NCBI GenBank assembly: GCA_014237855.1
Contig: JABACD010000006.1
Span: forward strand, 62,001-126,000
Source: Planctomycetota bacterium
Lineage (GTDB): Bacteria > Planctomycetota > UBA1135 > GCA-002686595
Direction: 5' to 3'
DNA length: 64,000 nucleotides
The position numbers and the translations under genes are program-made. Each line of letters begins with the position of its first letter. The first letter of the stretch is position 1. Below are positions 34,667 through 42,495 of this stretch, piece by piece. A model generated the notes under the pieces. The model did not search any database and was not told the DNA's origin. It saw nothing but the letters and a program-made list of their open reading frames with translations.

Positions 34667-37083
34667 CACCAGTTGCGCTCCTCGTCACCGACATGAGGCA
34701 TCACCCAGGGGAGGGCCTGGCCATCTTCCTCGAGCTCATAACCGTAGTCCTGATCGAACTCGCCACGCCGTGAGATGCACACGCCGCCTTCGGTGAGACC
34801 AAGTGCTTCCTTCAGCACTCTCATCGCGGCGGGCCCTGCGACATCTGATCCGAACTTCTTCTTGGAGCGCGGCTCCTCGACCGCCATCAAGACAAGGACC
34901 TCACGGTCTTCGCCCGGCACCCGACCCGAGAGACAGATCGAGGAGGTGTAGCAGGAGCCGCCGTGGGGCACCGGCATGCCCTTGAGCTCCTTGAAGGTCA
35001 CGAAGTCCGGGTCGTCACGCCCCTCTGGAAGATCTGCGTTGTGCTCGTTCCGCTGCATTTCGAGATGCAGGCATGCCACCGAAGCTTCCTTCTCGGTCGT
35101 TCCGGTCTTCGAGAGGAACTCGAGCCTTGTTCCGAGGTCTCGCTCGGCCTTGTGAAGGTGCCTTCCGGTCCCCTCCCTGGCTCCAAGCTCCATCATGTCT
35201 CGCACCGATCGGCAGGTGGACTCGGAGTAGACACGCTCGCCGTCCTCAAGATGGAGACGGTAGTGCTCATCCCCCCACTCAACTCCCGAGATCATCCTCA
35301 GCGGGCGAGCGATCCCCCCACGAAGAATGGTGGCCAGAGCAGCGGCGTGCTGCCAGAGCGAGACGGTCAGCTCATGACCAAAACTGACCGAGGCGTGCGT
35401 GTACCCAGGAACCCATGGCAGAGGCGTCAGCTGACCGCGTCGCTCCTTGCCAATGCCAGTCTCCGGCAGGTCGTGGTAGCCCAGCTCGAGTAGCTTTGCG
35501 TGGAAGTAGTCGTCCGGGACTCGCATCCCGATCTGGACAAGGACTGCATTGACCGAGAGCGCGATGCCCTGCGCGGCGCTGATCATGCCCTTGGGGGCAC
35601 CCTGGGCCTCGCGGATGATGCGACGAGCTCCCGGAACCGGGTAATTGCCGTTGTGGGTATCGAACTGCTCTCCGGGTGTGACCACACCGGCCTCGAGCGC
35701 AGTCGCCATGACGACCACCTTGAAGGTCGATCCCGGACTGAACAGGTGGTAGGTGGGGATGAACTCTGCGACCTGGTAGGAGCTGAAGCCCTCCACCGCA
35801 AGCACATCACCCGTCTCGAGGTCAATCACGATCGCGCCTGCTGCTGCAGCACGGTGCTCTTCAACGGTCTTGCGGAGGCTGAAGTGCAGGAACTCCTGCA
35901 GCTCTGCATCAAGCGTGGTGAATACCCTGGGTGTGGGCCCCTCGGTCTTGTCGTCGTGGTAGTAGCGCCGAGAGGCCTCATGGACCGGGACGCTCTTTCG
36001 ATACTCGTAGCTGGCAGCCTTGGGAGCGATGAAGGAGAACTCCTCACCAGCGAGTAGCTGGGAAGCCAACCCCTCCAGTCCTCCACCAGGGTGCTTGACA
36101 TCGAGCAGCTGACGAGCGCGACGCTCCTGCTGCTGCTGGTCTGCCTGAGGATCCTCCTGGTTGGCCAAGCGCAGCGCCTCAGCCTCATCAACGTAGCGCC
36201 ACTTACCCAGCACTGCCCAGGCCTCACTGCTCACACTACCGTTGCGAACCGGGTAGACCCGCTCGTGCTCGAACTCGATCGACATCTGGTGCTTTTGCAC
36301 GAACTCCCGGTCGAGCAGCTCGATGAGCGGGAGGACGCTCCTCGCAGGGAGGCCATGAAAGGCCACCGTGTCCGCGCTCGGCAGGAGCGCACGCCAGACC
36401 CTGGCTCGACGAGCCTCCAGCTGCTTCCAGGTCAGCGGCTCATCCCCGTCTGCCAGTCCAGGGTTGTGAGCAGCGGCCAGGCCGTCAGCCAGCCGCCGGG
36501 TCCAGACAATCGGAGCCATGGGCTTCGTACTGGTCCCTTGCTTCAATCGTGCTTCGACTGAGAGCAGCTCGACCGGGCGCCAGTGCAGGCGCCACACAGC
36601 TCGATTCTTGGAACGCTCCAGCCAGATCATCTCATCCAGCTGATGCTCGTGGGCCCAGGCCTCCACACGGCGTGCGGCCTCATAGTCCAGGCTCCAGTCC
36701 TTGTGATTGACACGGATCACTCCAGCCCTGGCAGAGGGGAAGAAGTCCGCAAGGAGATCATGCACCTCACGCTCCCCCTCCAGCAGCTGAGCAATCTTCT
36801 CGGCCAGCTCACCGGGAGTGTGCGCCTGCCACATCGAACGGGGAGAGAGGCGCAGGTTCATGCGCTGGACCGACTGCGCCAGGGACTTGTAGTCGCGATC
36901 CACGATGTCAAAGTCGGGCGCAGGAAGCACATCCAGCTTCTTGCCGCCCCTGGGCTGATGGTGGTCCTCCTCGCAGGCCAGGATCCAGGACTTGCCGCCG
37001 ACGACGAGCAAGGCGAAGACGATCATCAGATAGGCGCTAGCAGGGCGTAGCCCCGAGGCAGACTCGAATGAGGGTCGCTTCAT
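34666..37083 (-). CDS. ftsI: Class B penicillin-binding protein (FtsI-like)
   Basis: An 805-residue transpeptidase, longer than typical FtsI (about 570-700). A single membrane segment lies at about residues 17-36; the region to about residue 400 is a large non-catalytic domain; the transpeptidase motifs are SPGSTFK (Ser452), SVN, and KTGTT (Lys659). It cross-links septal peptidoglycan, with FtsW as the polymerase partner. Motif order is standard, but the extended N-terminal domain shows little recognisable pedestal sequence. The ATG at 37083 overlaps the ftsL stop (ATGA); a GTG at 37095 would add four residues. Confidence 0.9.
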   Translation of the reverse strand: MKRPSFESASGLRPASAYLMIVFALLVVGGKSWILACEEDHHQPRGGKKLDVLPAPDFDIVDRDYKSLAQSVQRMNLRLSPRSMWQAHTPGELAEKIAQLLEGEREVHDLLADFFPSARAGVIRVNHKDWSLDYEAARRVEAWAHEHQLDEMIWLERSKNRAVWRLHWRPVELLSVEARLKQGTSTKPMAPIVWTRRLADGLAAAHNPGLADGDEPLTWKQLEARRARVWRALLPSADTVAFHGLPARSVLPLIELLDREFVQKHQMSIEFEHERVYPVRNGSVSSEAWAVLGKWRYVDEAEALRLANQEDPQADQQQQERRARQLLDVKHPGGGLEGLASQLLAGEEFSFIAPKAASYEYRKSVPVHEASRRYYHDDKTEGPTPRVFTTLDAELQEFLHFSLRKTVEEHRAAAAGAIVIDLETGDVLAVEGFSSYQVAEFIPTYHLFSPGSTFKVVVMATALEAGVVTPGEQFDTHNGNYPVPGARRIIREAQGAPKGMISAAQGIALSVNAVLVQIGMRVPDDYFHAKLLELGYHDLPETGIGKERRGQLTPLPWVPGYTHASVSFGHELTVSLWQHAAALATILRGGIARPLRMISGVEWGDEHYRLHLEDGERVYSESTCRSVRDMMELGAREGTGRHLHKAERDLGTRLEFLSKTGTTEKEASVACLHLEMQRNEHNADLPEGRDDPDFVTFKELKGMPVPHGGSCYTSSICLSGRVPGEDREVLVLMAVEEPRSKKKFGSDVAGPAAMRVLKEALGLTEGGVCISRRGEFDQDYGYELEEDGQALPWVMPHVGDEERNW

Positions 37084-37331
37084 CTCTCCGGCCACTCCTC
37101 TGAAGCAAGCTCGTCAGAGCGATCCGTGATGAACCCGCGCTCGATCTCCGCGTGACGCATCTGAATGCGATACCGCAAGGCCTCGTTTCCAGCCTCGATC
37201 AGGTCACAGCGACGCTTGAGTTCGTCCAGACTCGCAGCTCTTGAGTGGTTCTGTGCTTGGGCCCTGGCCGAGGCCAGCCCCAGCCCGACACAGAGCACGC
37301 AGATGGAGATGGAGAGCAACGCCCGCGTCAT
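37080..37331 (-). CDS. ftsL: Short FtsL-like membrane protein
   Basis: An 83-residue protein with an N-terminal hydrophobic segment (residues 4-22) and a following helix with heptad-like pattern (residues 34-65). FtsL is a small bitopic coiled-coil protein that links FtsI/FtsW to the divisome and is poorly conserved in sequence; the call rests on size, topology and position between rsmH and ftsI. Both ends overlap the neighbouring genes (TGATG and ATGA). The coiled coil is shorter than in E. coli FtsL (121 residues). Confidence 0.65.
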   Translation of the reverse strand: MTRALLSISICVLCVGLGLASARAQAQNHSRAASLDELKRRCDLIEAGNEALRYRIQMRHAEIERGFITDRSDELASEEWPER

Positions 37332-38299
37332 CAGGACTCAACTCCCTGGTTTCGGACTCGAACGACTCCACGTAGCTTGGCGCTACGGGCCCGGCGATTG
37401 ATGCGCAGCTCCTCACGGGTGGGCGTCAGCGGCTTCTTCATGGCCGTCTTCCAGCGCGACTCCTTGACTCCGCTCTGGACAAAGCGCTTCACCACCCGAT
37501 CCTCGCCGGAGTGGAAGGAGATCACCGCCAGCACCCCGCCAACGTCAAGCCAGTACTCCGCCGCTTGCAGCCCAAGCAAGAGCTCCTCGCCCTCCTCATT
37601 CACAGCGCGACGGAGGGCCTGAAAGGTCTTCGTGGCGGGATGAATCTTGCCACCTGGGTTTCCCAGGCAGATGGAGATCGTCTGCGCGAGAGCAGAGGTG
37701 CGCAGGAAGGGCGCGCGACGACGTGCCTCCACGATGGCGCTTGCGATCTTGCGCGCCCTGGTCTCGTTGCCCTCGTAGTAGAACAGGTCAGCCAGGTCGC
37801 TCTCGTCCCAGTGATTGACGATCTCGGCTGCCGTGCGATCCCGCGTGGGATCCATTCGCATGTCGAGAGGTCCATCCTGCTGAAAGGAGAATCCACGCTC
37901 TGGGCGATCGAGATGAAGAGAGCAAACCCCGAGATCGAAGAGGACTCCCTGCAGCCTCCCGATCCGCTCCTTTCTGATCACTCGGCAAAGCTCCGAGTGC
38001 CTGGATTGACGCAAGCGGACACGGTCTCCGAAGTGCCCAAGTTTCTCTCCGGCGAGGTGCAGCGCGTCGGGATCCTGGTCCGTGCACAAGAGCCGAACTC
38101 GCGGACACGACTGGAGCAACAGCTGCGCATGCCCACCAGCTCCCGTCGTACCGTCGACGAACCACCCCTCGAGCTCTTGGGGGTCACGCCCAGCCAAGAG
38201 TGTATGAATCACCTCCCCCGCCAAGACGGGGACGTGGACGGGCTGTCCGCCATACTCGGGGTCTTCCCCTCTCACCTGCATCACCTCCGCTGAGAACAT
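37331..38299 (-). CDS. rsmH: 16S rRNA (cytosine-1402-N4)-methyltransferase
   Basis: A 322-residue methyltransferase. HVPVLAGEVI near the N-terminus, the SAM motif DGTTGAGGHA, FDLGVCS and RGFSFQQDGPLDMRMD are RsmH hallmarks, as is VISFHSGEDRVVK near the C-terminus. It methylates C1402 of 16S rRNA. The ATG at 38299 lies 28 bases past the mraZ stop with GGGAG just upstream; earlier in-frame starts would overlap mraZ. Confidence 0.94.
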   Translation of the reverse strand: MFSAEVMQVRGEDPEYGGQPVHVPVLAGEVIHTLLAGRDPQELEGWFVDGTTGAGGHAQLLLQSCPRVRLLCTDQDPDALHLAGEKLGHFGDRVRLRQSRHSELCRVIRKERIGRLQGVLFDLGVCSLHLDRPERGFSFQQDGPLDMRMDPTRDRTAAEIVNHWDESDLADLFYYEGNETRARKIASAIVEARRRAPFLRTSALAQTISICLGNPGGKIHPATKTFQALRRAVNEEGEELLLGLQAAEYWLDVGGVLAVISFHSGEDRVVKRFVQSGVKESRWKTAMKKPLTPTREELRINRRARSAKLRGVVRVRNQGVES

Positions 38300-38327
38300 C
38301 TCACTCCCACTGCAGCGCTCACTGCGC

Positions 38328-38819
38328 TCAGTCGCCCCCCCCATCGTTCTTCCTTCGTGCGTCTTTTCCGCCACCGACGATCTCGTGTCGCTCCTCGCTC
38401 TCGAGCTTGGCTTCCATCTCGTCCCACTTGTGGAGCGGCCAGATCTCGGCTCGATTCATGACCCCGACCATCTTCACCATGACCTTGCCGTCCTCGTTCG
38501 GCTGCAGGTCGATCAGCGCACGCTGCTTCTCGTTCAGCAGCAGGCGCCCGGAAGCGTCCAGGGTCACCTTGGTGGAAGCACTCGACAGTCGCCGTTGCTT
38601 CAGTCGCTCCTCCTCAGTCGTGAAGGCCCGTGTATCCACATCCCCGAGGGACTGGAAGAAGCCCTGCATGCTGAACAGGTACAGGCACCCATCGTCGCCA
38701 GGTGTCAGCATCACGACCAGGTTCCCCTTCTCATCCCGCGGGATGACCTCCTGGAAGCGCTTCGGAACGAAGACCCTGAACTTGGCGTCGAGCGGATGGT
38801 CTGAGGAGTCAAAGAACAT
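38328..38819 (-). CDS. mraZ: Transcriptional regulator MraZ
   Basis: A 163-residue double-AbrB-fold protein. The two DxxGR-like halves are DAKFRVFVPKRF at the N-terminus and DASGRLLLNEKQR in the middle; the C-terminal 20 residues are a Gly/Asp-rich tail. MraZ heads the dcw cluster and represses it by binding repeats upstream of its own gene; such repeats are present here at 38867-38912. Length is close to the family norm of about 150. Confidence 0.93.
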   Translation of the reverse strand: MFFDSSDHPLDAKFRVFVPKRFQEVIPRDEKGNLVVMLTPGDDGCLYLFSMQGFFQSLGDVDTRAFTTEEERLKQRRLSSASTKVTLDASGRLLLNEKQRALIDLQPNEDGKVMVKMVGVMNRAEIWPLHKWDEMEAKLESEERHEIVGGGKDARRKNDGGGD

Positions 38820-38866
38820 GGTGCTTCCCCTCGGGGCTCACCCCGATCGTGCCTTCCGCACGTGCG

Positions 38867-38912
38867 CCCCACTTTGCCCCACTTGACTCCACATACCCAT
38901 TCTTTGACTCCA
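38867..38912 (-). promoter_or_regulatory. MraZ operator boxes upstream of mraZ
   Basis: Read on the minus strand, TGGRG boxes occur at 38891-38887, 38881-38877 and 38871-38867, exactly 10 bases apart (TGGAG, TGGGG, TGGGG), with a further TGGAG at 38912-38908 and a TGGG at 38899-38896. MraZ in E. coli binds three TGGGA repeats separated by five bases, so spacing and core agree. They lie 48-93 bases before the mraZ start, which fits autoregulation of the whole cell-wall cluster. Confidence 0.75.
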
Positions 38913-39049
38913 CCAAGCTCCCCGCAATAGTGGGTCCAAAGGAATCATCACAGAAGTCAAACTGAGACCCTGGAGCCCTCCCAAGAGCTCGGCGAGACAC
39001 CACTAGATGTTGTGGATGTAGACCTAAATGGTCGCCGATCACCCCAGAT
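38913..39049. other. Promoter-side spacer before mraZ
   Basis: Together with the operator this is part of a 599-base stretch (38820-39418) without a confidently called gene. No convincing -10/-35 pair was found; a TTGACT at about 38950-38960 on the minus strand is the only -35-like element. The rest of the stretch (39050-39418) is the open frame described separately. Confidence 0.4.
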
Positions 39050-39418
39050 CTAGACCGAGCTGATCGGAGTGAAAACGCCCGGCCCAGTGATGGGAAATCC
39101 CCTTGATCCGGCCAGTTCTTGCAGCCCGAGTGGCTCGATCTGACCGCGGTTCACGACCTCAGCCTGGAAGTGACCAGATCCACCCGGCTCCACCCCTCCC
39201 CTGGAGTGCCCACCACGGGTCGTGATTGGGCCAACTGCGGGGCCTCCGAGCCTGTCCCCCACGGCGCTGAGAGCCTCCTCGACCCCTGCAGGAGAGGCAG
39301 AGCCCTGGGCAGCGCAGGTCAGAGCCCCTGCTGAGACCGCCACCCGACCCGTGGTGGCCAGCCCCTGGCCCTGCGCGAGCCTGGAGCTGGGCTCTTCATC
39401 GAGACCTCGACCGGACTC
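39050..39418 (-). other. Open frame continuing past the stop of the zinc-ribbon gene
   Basis: After the TAG of the gene at 39419-40063 the same frame stays open for 122 more codons, ending in a TAG at 39050. The third-position G+C is high, as in real genes nearby. A GTG at 39343 could start a separate 97-residue protein, but I see no ribosome-binding site or family match. It could be a C-terminal domain cut off by a nonsense change, a readthrough extension, a separate small gene, or chance in G+C-rich DNA. Confidence 0.3.
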
Positions 39419-40063
39419 CTAGCTGCCGGGCTCCCCGACTGCCTCGGCCGCCAGCCGCTGGTCGGAGTCGAGGTCCTCCTCCTGGTCGTTCTCAGCAATC
39501 GCGGCCCCTTCATCGGAGAGCGTGGAGTCCTGCTGCTCGGCATCGCCTCCGGAAGTCCCGTCCTCCTCGCTCGGTCCGGATCCCTCGAGCACTTCCTGCA
39601 GCCGTGTGCGCATCTCCTCCATGCGATCGGGAGTGAAGTCGTAGACCCAGACCTCGAGCTCTTCCTGGCGCCGCGGACGACGCAGCACAAGAACCTCTCC
39701 GTCCTTGCCACGCTTGACCTTCTGGAGCTTGAGCTTGCGCTTGCGCATCAGCAGCAAGCAGAGCAGATAGCGCAGCTCGCGCAGCTTCTCCTCCTCGCGA
39801 CCATCGAGCTCCATGAACAGCCGCTCGAGAGACGACAGGTCGAGCTGAAGTGACTTGGAGCGTTGCTCGTGAAAACGCGTGAACCACCAGAACAGGTAGC
39901 TGTCCGTGTCCCCGGATGCAAAGCAATCCGGGCAGAGGTCCTCTCGCAGGAGTGTCTCTTCCTCGTCCAGGCGCAGCAGTGAGGCATGCCGATCGCCCTC
40001 ACCGAAACCGGCCTCGCAGCGCGTGCACTCGCCATCACGGCGACGAATCTTCCAATCAGCCAT
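39419..40063 (-). CDS. Zinc-ribbon-containing hypothetical protein
   Basis: A 214-residue protein. The first 55 residues carry CTRC and CPDC pairs about 30 residues apart, a probable zinc ribbon. The middle (residues 75-150) is helical and rich in Leu, Arg and Lys; the tail from about residue 165 is highly acidic and disordered in appearance. No membrane segment. Proteins of this layout recur in planctomycetes with unknown function. Its frame stays open beyond the stop (see the separate entry). It lies 92 bases behind the HEAT-repeat lipoprotein gene. Confidence 0.72.
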   Translation of the reverse strand: MADWKIRRRDGECTRCEAGFGEGDRHASLLRLDEEETLLREDLCPDCFASGDTDSYLFWWFTRFHEQRSKSLQLDLSSLERLFMELDGREEEKLRELRYLLCLLLMRKRKLKLQKVKRGKDGEVLVLRRPRRQEELEVWVYDFTPDRMEEMRTRLQEVLEGSGPSEEDGTSGGDAEQQDSTLSDEGAAIAENDQEEDLDSDQRLAAEAVGEPGS

Positions 40064-40089
40064 ACGGGCGTTGTTGAAGGAGTTGAGGG

Positions 40090-40110
40090 CCCGGGCTCAC
40101 CGGAGCCGGG
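40090..40110 (-). terminator. Possible hairpin behind the HEAT-repeat gene
   Basis: An 8-bp G+C stem with one bulged base and a four-base loop lies between the stop of the gene at 40156 and the start of the zinc-ribbon gene. There is no U-run; it may be an attenuator or only a stable RNA fold. Confidence 0.3.
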
Positions 40111-40155
40111 ATGTCGGAACGCAGTCTAGCCCGGAAATTCGTGGAATCCTCGCGC

Positions 40156-41076
40156 TCAGGGCCGGTTTTCGCTCCACCAATCGCGCCACTGTGTACTCGA
40201 GCGGATTCCATCGAGTCCGCTCAGTTGCTCGAGACAGCGCTGGCCCTCCAGAGCCAGCAGGGGCTCCCCATTTGAGCGCTCAAGGCGATCCAGCAGGTTG
40301 ATCACCGCAGGGACCGCCCTCTGGTCCCCATTGGTCGAGAGGCCGCGGCAGGCGGACTTGACGACCACCTCCTCCGGGTCGGAGAGTGCCAGGCTCAGGA
40401 TGGGCCTGGCTCGATCGAGGCTACCCGTGGCCAGGGAACGATCCCCCACGGCGAGAACTGCCTGGGCCCTCACCACCCAGGACTCGTCCTCGAGGGCAGC
40501 TCCCCCCAGGAGCTGCCAGACCTGATCTTCAGCCTGTCCCGCGTAGGGCAGAGCACCCAGCCACTCGGCCGCTCGGCGACGATCCTCGATCACCGGGCTC
40601 TCCAGACGGAGCGCCACGGGCAAGGTCCAGCGCGGCTCGTCCATCTCCAGGAGGAGATCTCCAGAGAGTCGAGAGACGACCGGATCTCCCACGAAGACAA
40701 GCTCCACCAGCTTGGGTGCCGAGCTGTGCTCGAGATACAGGAGCTCTCGCTGAGCGCGCTCGAAGAGTCCGGGCAGTTCTCCGCGCCTGGACATGTCAGC
40801 GAAGTCGTAGTGCTTGACCATCACGAGGATCAGGTTGTCCGTGAAGAAGTCAGCCAGACCCTCATCCTGCCGGACGCGCGGGCGCCACTCCTCCCAGAGC
40901 TCACTCTCTCCGACGTCCTCGTACCACGCACGCCAGGCGAGGGCGTAGCTGGCGGGCAGCTCCGCTTCCGGAGTCAGCGGTGCACGGTCGGAGCCCGATG
41001 ACGAGCACGCCAGCAGGAGGCTGGCCAGCGTGGGCACGCCCCAGGCAAATCGCCGCGAAGTCTTCTGCCTTGACAT
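40156..41076 (-). CDS. Lipoprotein with HEAT-like repeats
   Basis: A 306-residue protein with a lipoprotein signal peptide (SLLLACSSSG, lipidated Cys near residue 24). From about residue 115 to 295 it shows repeated helical pairs of HEAT/armadillo type (for example DRRRAAEWLGAL, VVRAQAVLAVGD, VVVKSACRGLS). HEAT repeats form protein-binding solenoids; partner and role are unknown. It ends nine bases after the start region of the glycosyltransferase behind which it lies and is likely co-transcribed with it. Confidence 0.75.
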   Translation of the reverse strand: MSRQKTSRRFAWGVPTLASLLLACSSSGSDRAPLTPEAELPASYALAWRAWYEDVGESELWEEWRPRVRQDEGLADFFTDNLILVMVKHYDFADMSRRGELPGLFERAQRELLYLEHSSAPKLVELVFVGDPVVSRLSGDLLLEMDEPRWTLPVALRLESPVIEDRRRAAEWLGALPYAGQAEDQVWQLLGGAALEDESWVVRAQAVLAVGDRSLATGSLDRARPILSLALSDPEEVVVKSACRGLSTNGDQRAVPAVINLLDRLERSNGEPLLALEGQRCLEQLSGLDGIRSSTQWRDWWSENRP

Positions 41077-41085
41077 GAATCGCCT

Positions 41086-42495
41086 CTAGCTATGGTCCTG
41101 GGACGCGAGCCCAAGCTCTGCCGGTGAGTGCTCGCTTGCGCGTCGGTCCCACTCGGCCTGGGCAAAATTGAGCATGCGCTCGTCAAACCATCTGGGTTCC
41201 GGAACATCGCTGGGAACCCCCTCATCGACCGCCCTCGAGTAGATGGCCTGGTAGCCCTCGACCACCTCAGCCGTCGTGATCGGAGCCGCCAGCCTGGCAC
41301 GCAGCGCATTCAAGGTCGCGGGCTCGTCTCGCAGATGCAGCATGGCCCGAGCGAGTGCCTGGGCCGAGCCCGACTCGTACAGCAACGACCCCGTGTCCTC
41401 CCCTGCCCGCTCCCCGAAGGCGCCGGCTGCCGGCAGGATCGAGGGTAGACCCAACGCGCGGGCCTCCTCGAGGACCAGGCCGAAGCTCTCGGGCGCTCGC
41501 GAGGCGCTCAGCATGGCGTGGACCCGGGAGACAGGATGCTCGTGAAGGGTCGCCGCCTCGAACGATCCCGCCCAGTGCACTGTGACCCCTGGATGAGCCC
41601 CACGCAGTCGGTCGAAGTAGCCGGGACGTTCCTCTTCGCCCGCCAGGATCAGCTCGATTCCGCTCTTCGGGCCCAGGGACGCCAGGGCCTCAAAGGCGAG
41701 GTCGAGCCCCTTGAGCTCCGAGAGCTGACCCCAGCTCCCCAGGATGAGGGGCTCCACGGCTTCCGGAACGGCAGCCTGGGCCGGGTACACAGGAGCGGCG
41801 ACGGGCGGCAGCACATCCAGCCGGACCTGGGGCGCGTCGGCGCAGAGCCCCAGCTGGCGTTCGCCGAAGGATCGTGAGGGGACGATCACACTCCGGGCCA
41901 GGCGAAGCTCCGTGGCGATGTCCTCGCTACGCTGACCGAGCTCCATGAAGCCGACCTCCATCGGCACCCAGGGAGTTCGTGGCGCCACGCGTCCCGCGCA
42001 GCTGAGACAATTCATGGCCGAGAGCGGCTGCTCACAAATCGAGCTCTCCCGCGACTCCACTCGAAAGACGAGTGGACAGCTGATCCAGGAATCATTCAGG
42101 CTGATGACCGATGGAACCCCCGCCTGGGCTGCGTGTAGCACCAGATCGCGGGTGAGCCGTATCCAGTGCAGGACGTGCACGAGGTCGGGGCGTTCACGCT
42201 CGAGGACCTCGCGGAAGCTGCTCGCAATGCGGGCACTCTTGCTCTTCTGCCAGTGGTCGAAATAGAGGTCGGGCCGCGAGACGCGGACGATCCTCAGTGC
42301 GTGGGAAGCTCCCGAGACCTCTCGAGTCTCCTCACGCAGGCTGACCTCAGCGTCCTTGGATGGGACCATGGAACCGGTGAAGACGACCACCTCGTGGCCA
42401 CGACGAAGGAGCTCAAGAGCCAGGCCATGGGCTGCCAGCTCCGTTCCTCCCAGGAGTTCGTCGGGGAATCCGTGCACACAGAGAAGCAGCTTCAC
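41086..42495 (-). CDS. Glycosyltransferase, GT4 family
   Basis: A 469-residue GT-B glycosyltransferase. The N-terminal acceptor domain begins LLLCVHGFPDELLGGTE with the glycine loop, and the C-terminal donor domain has ILGSWGQLSELKGLD and the family motif ESFGLVLEEARALGLP with the two conserved glutamates. A CxxC-containing insert (CEQ...CLSC...) in the middle is shared with the neighbouring GT4 and with the one at 51170-52366. It probably builds a surface polysaccharide. The start overlaps the stop of the upstream GT4 by four bases. Confidence 0.85.
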   Translation of the reverse strand: MKLLLCVHGFPDELLGGTELAAHGLALELLRRGHEVVVFTGSMVPSKDAEVSLREETREVSGASHALRIVRVSRPDLYFDHWQKSKSARIASSFREVLERERPDLVHVLHWIRLTRDLVLHAAQAGVPSVISLNDSWISCPLVFRVESRESSICEQPLSAMNCLSCAGRVAPRTPWVPMEVGFMELGQRSEDIATELRLARSVIVPSRSFGERQLGLCADAPQVRLDVLPPVAAPVYPAQAAVPEAVEPLILGSWGQLSELKGLDLAFEALASLGPKSGIELILAGEEERPGYFDRLRGAHPGVTVHWAGSFEAATLHEHPVSRVHAMLSASRAPESFGLVLEEARALGLPSILPAAGAFGERAGEDTGSLLYESGSAQALARAMLHLRDEPATLNALRARLAAPITTAEVVEGYQAIYSRAVDEGVPSDVPEPRWFDERMLNFAQAEWDRRASEHSPAELGLASQDHS

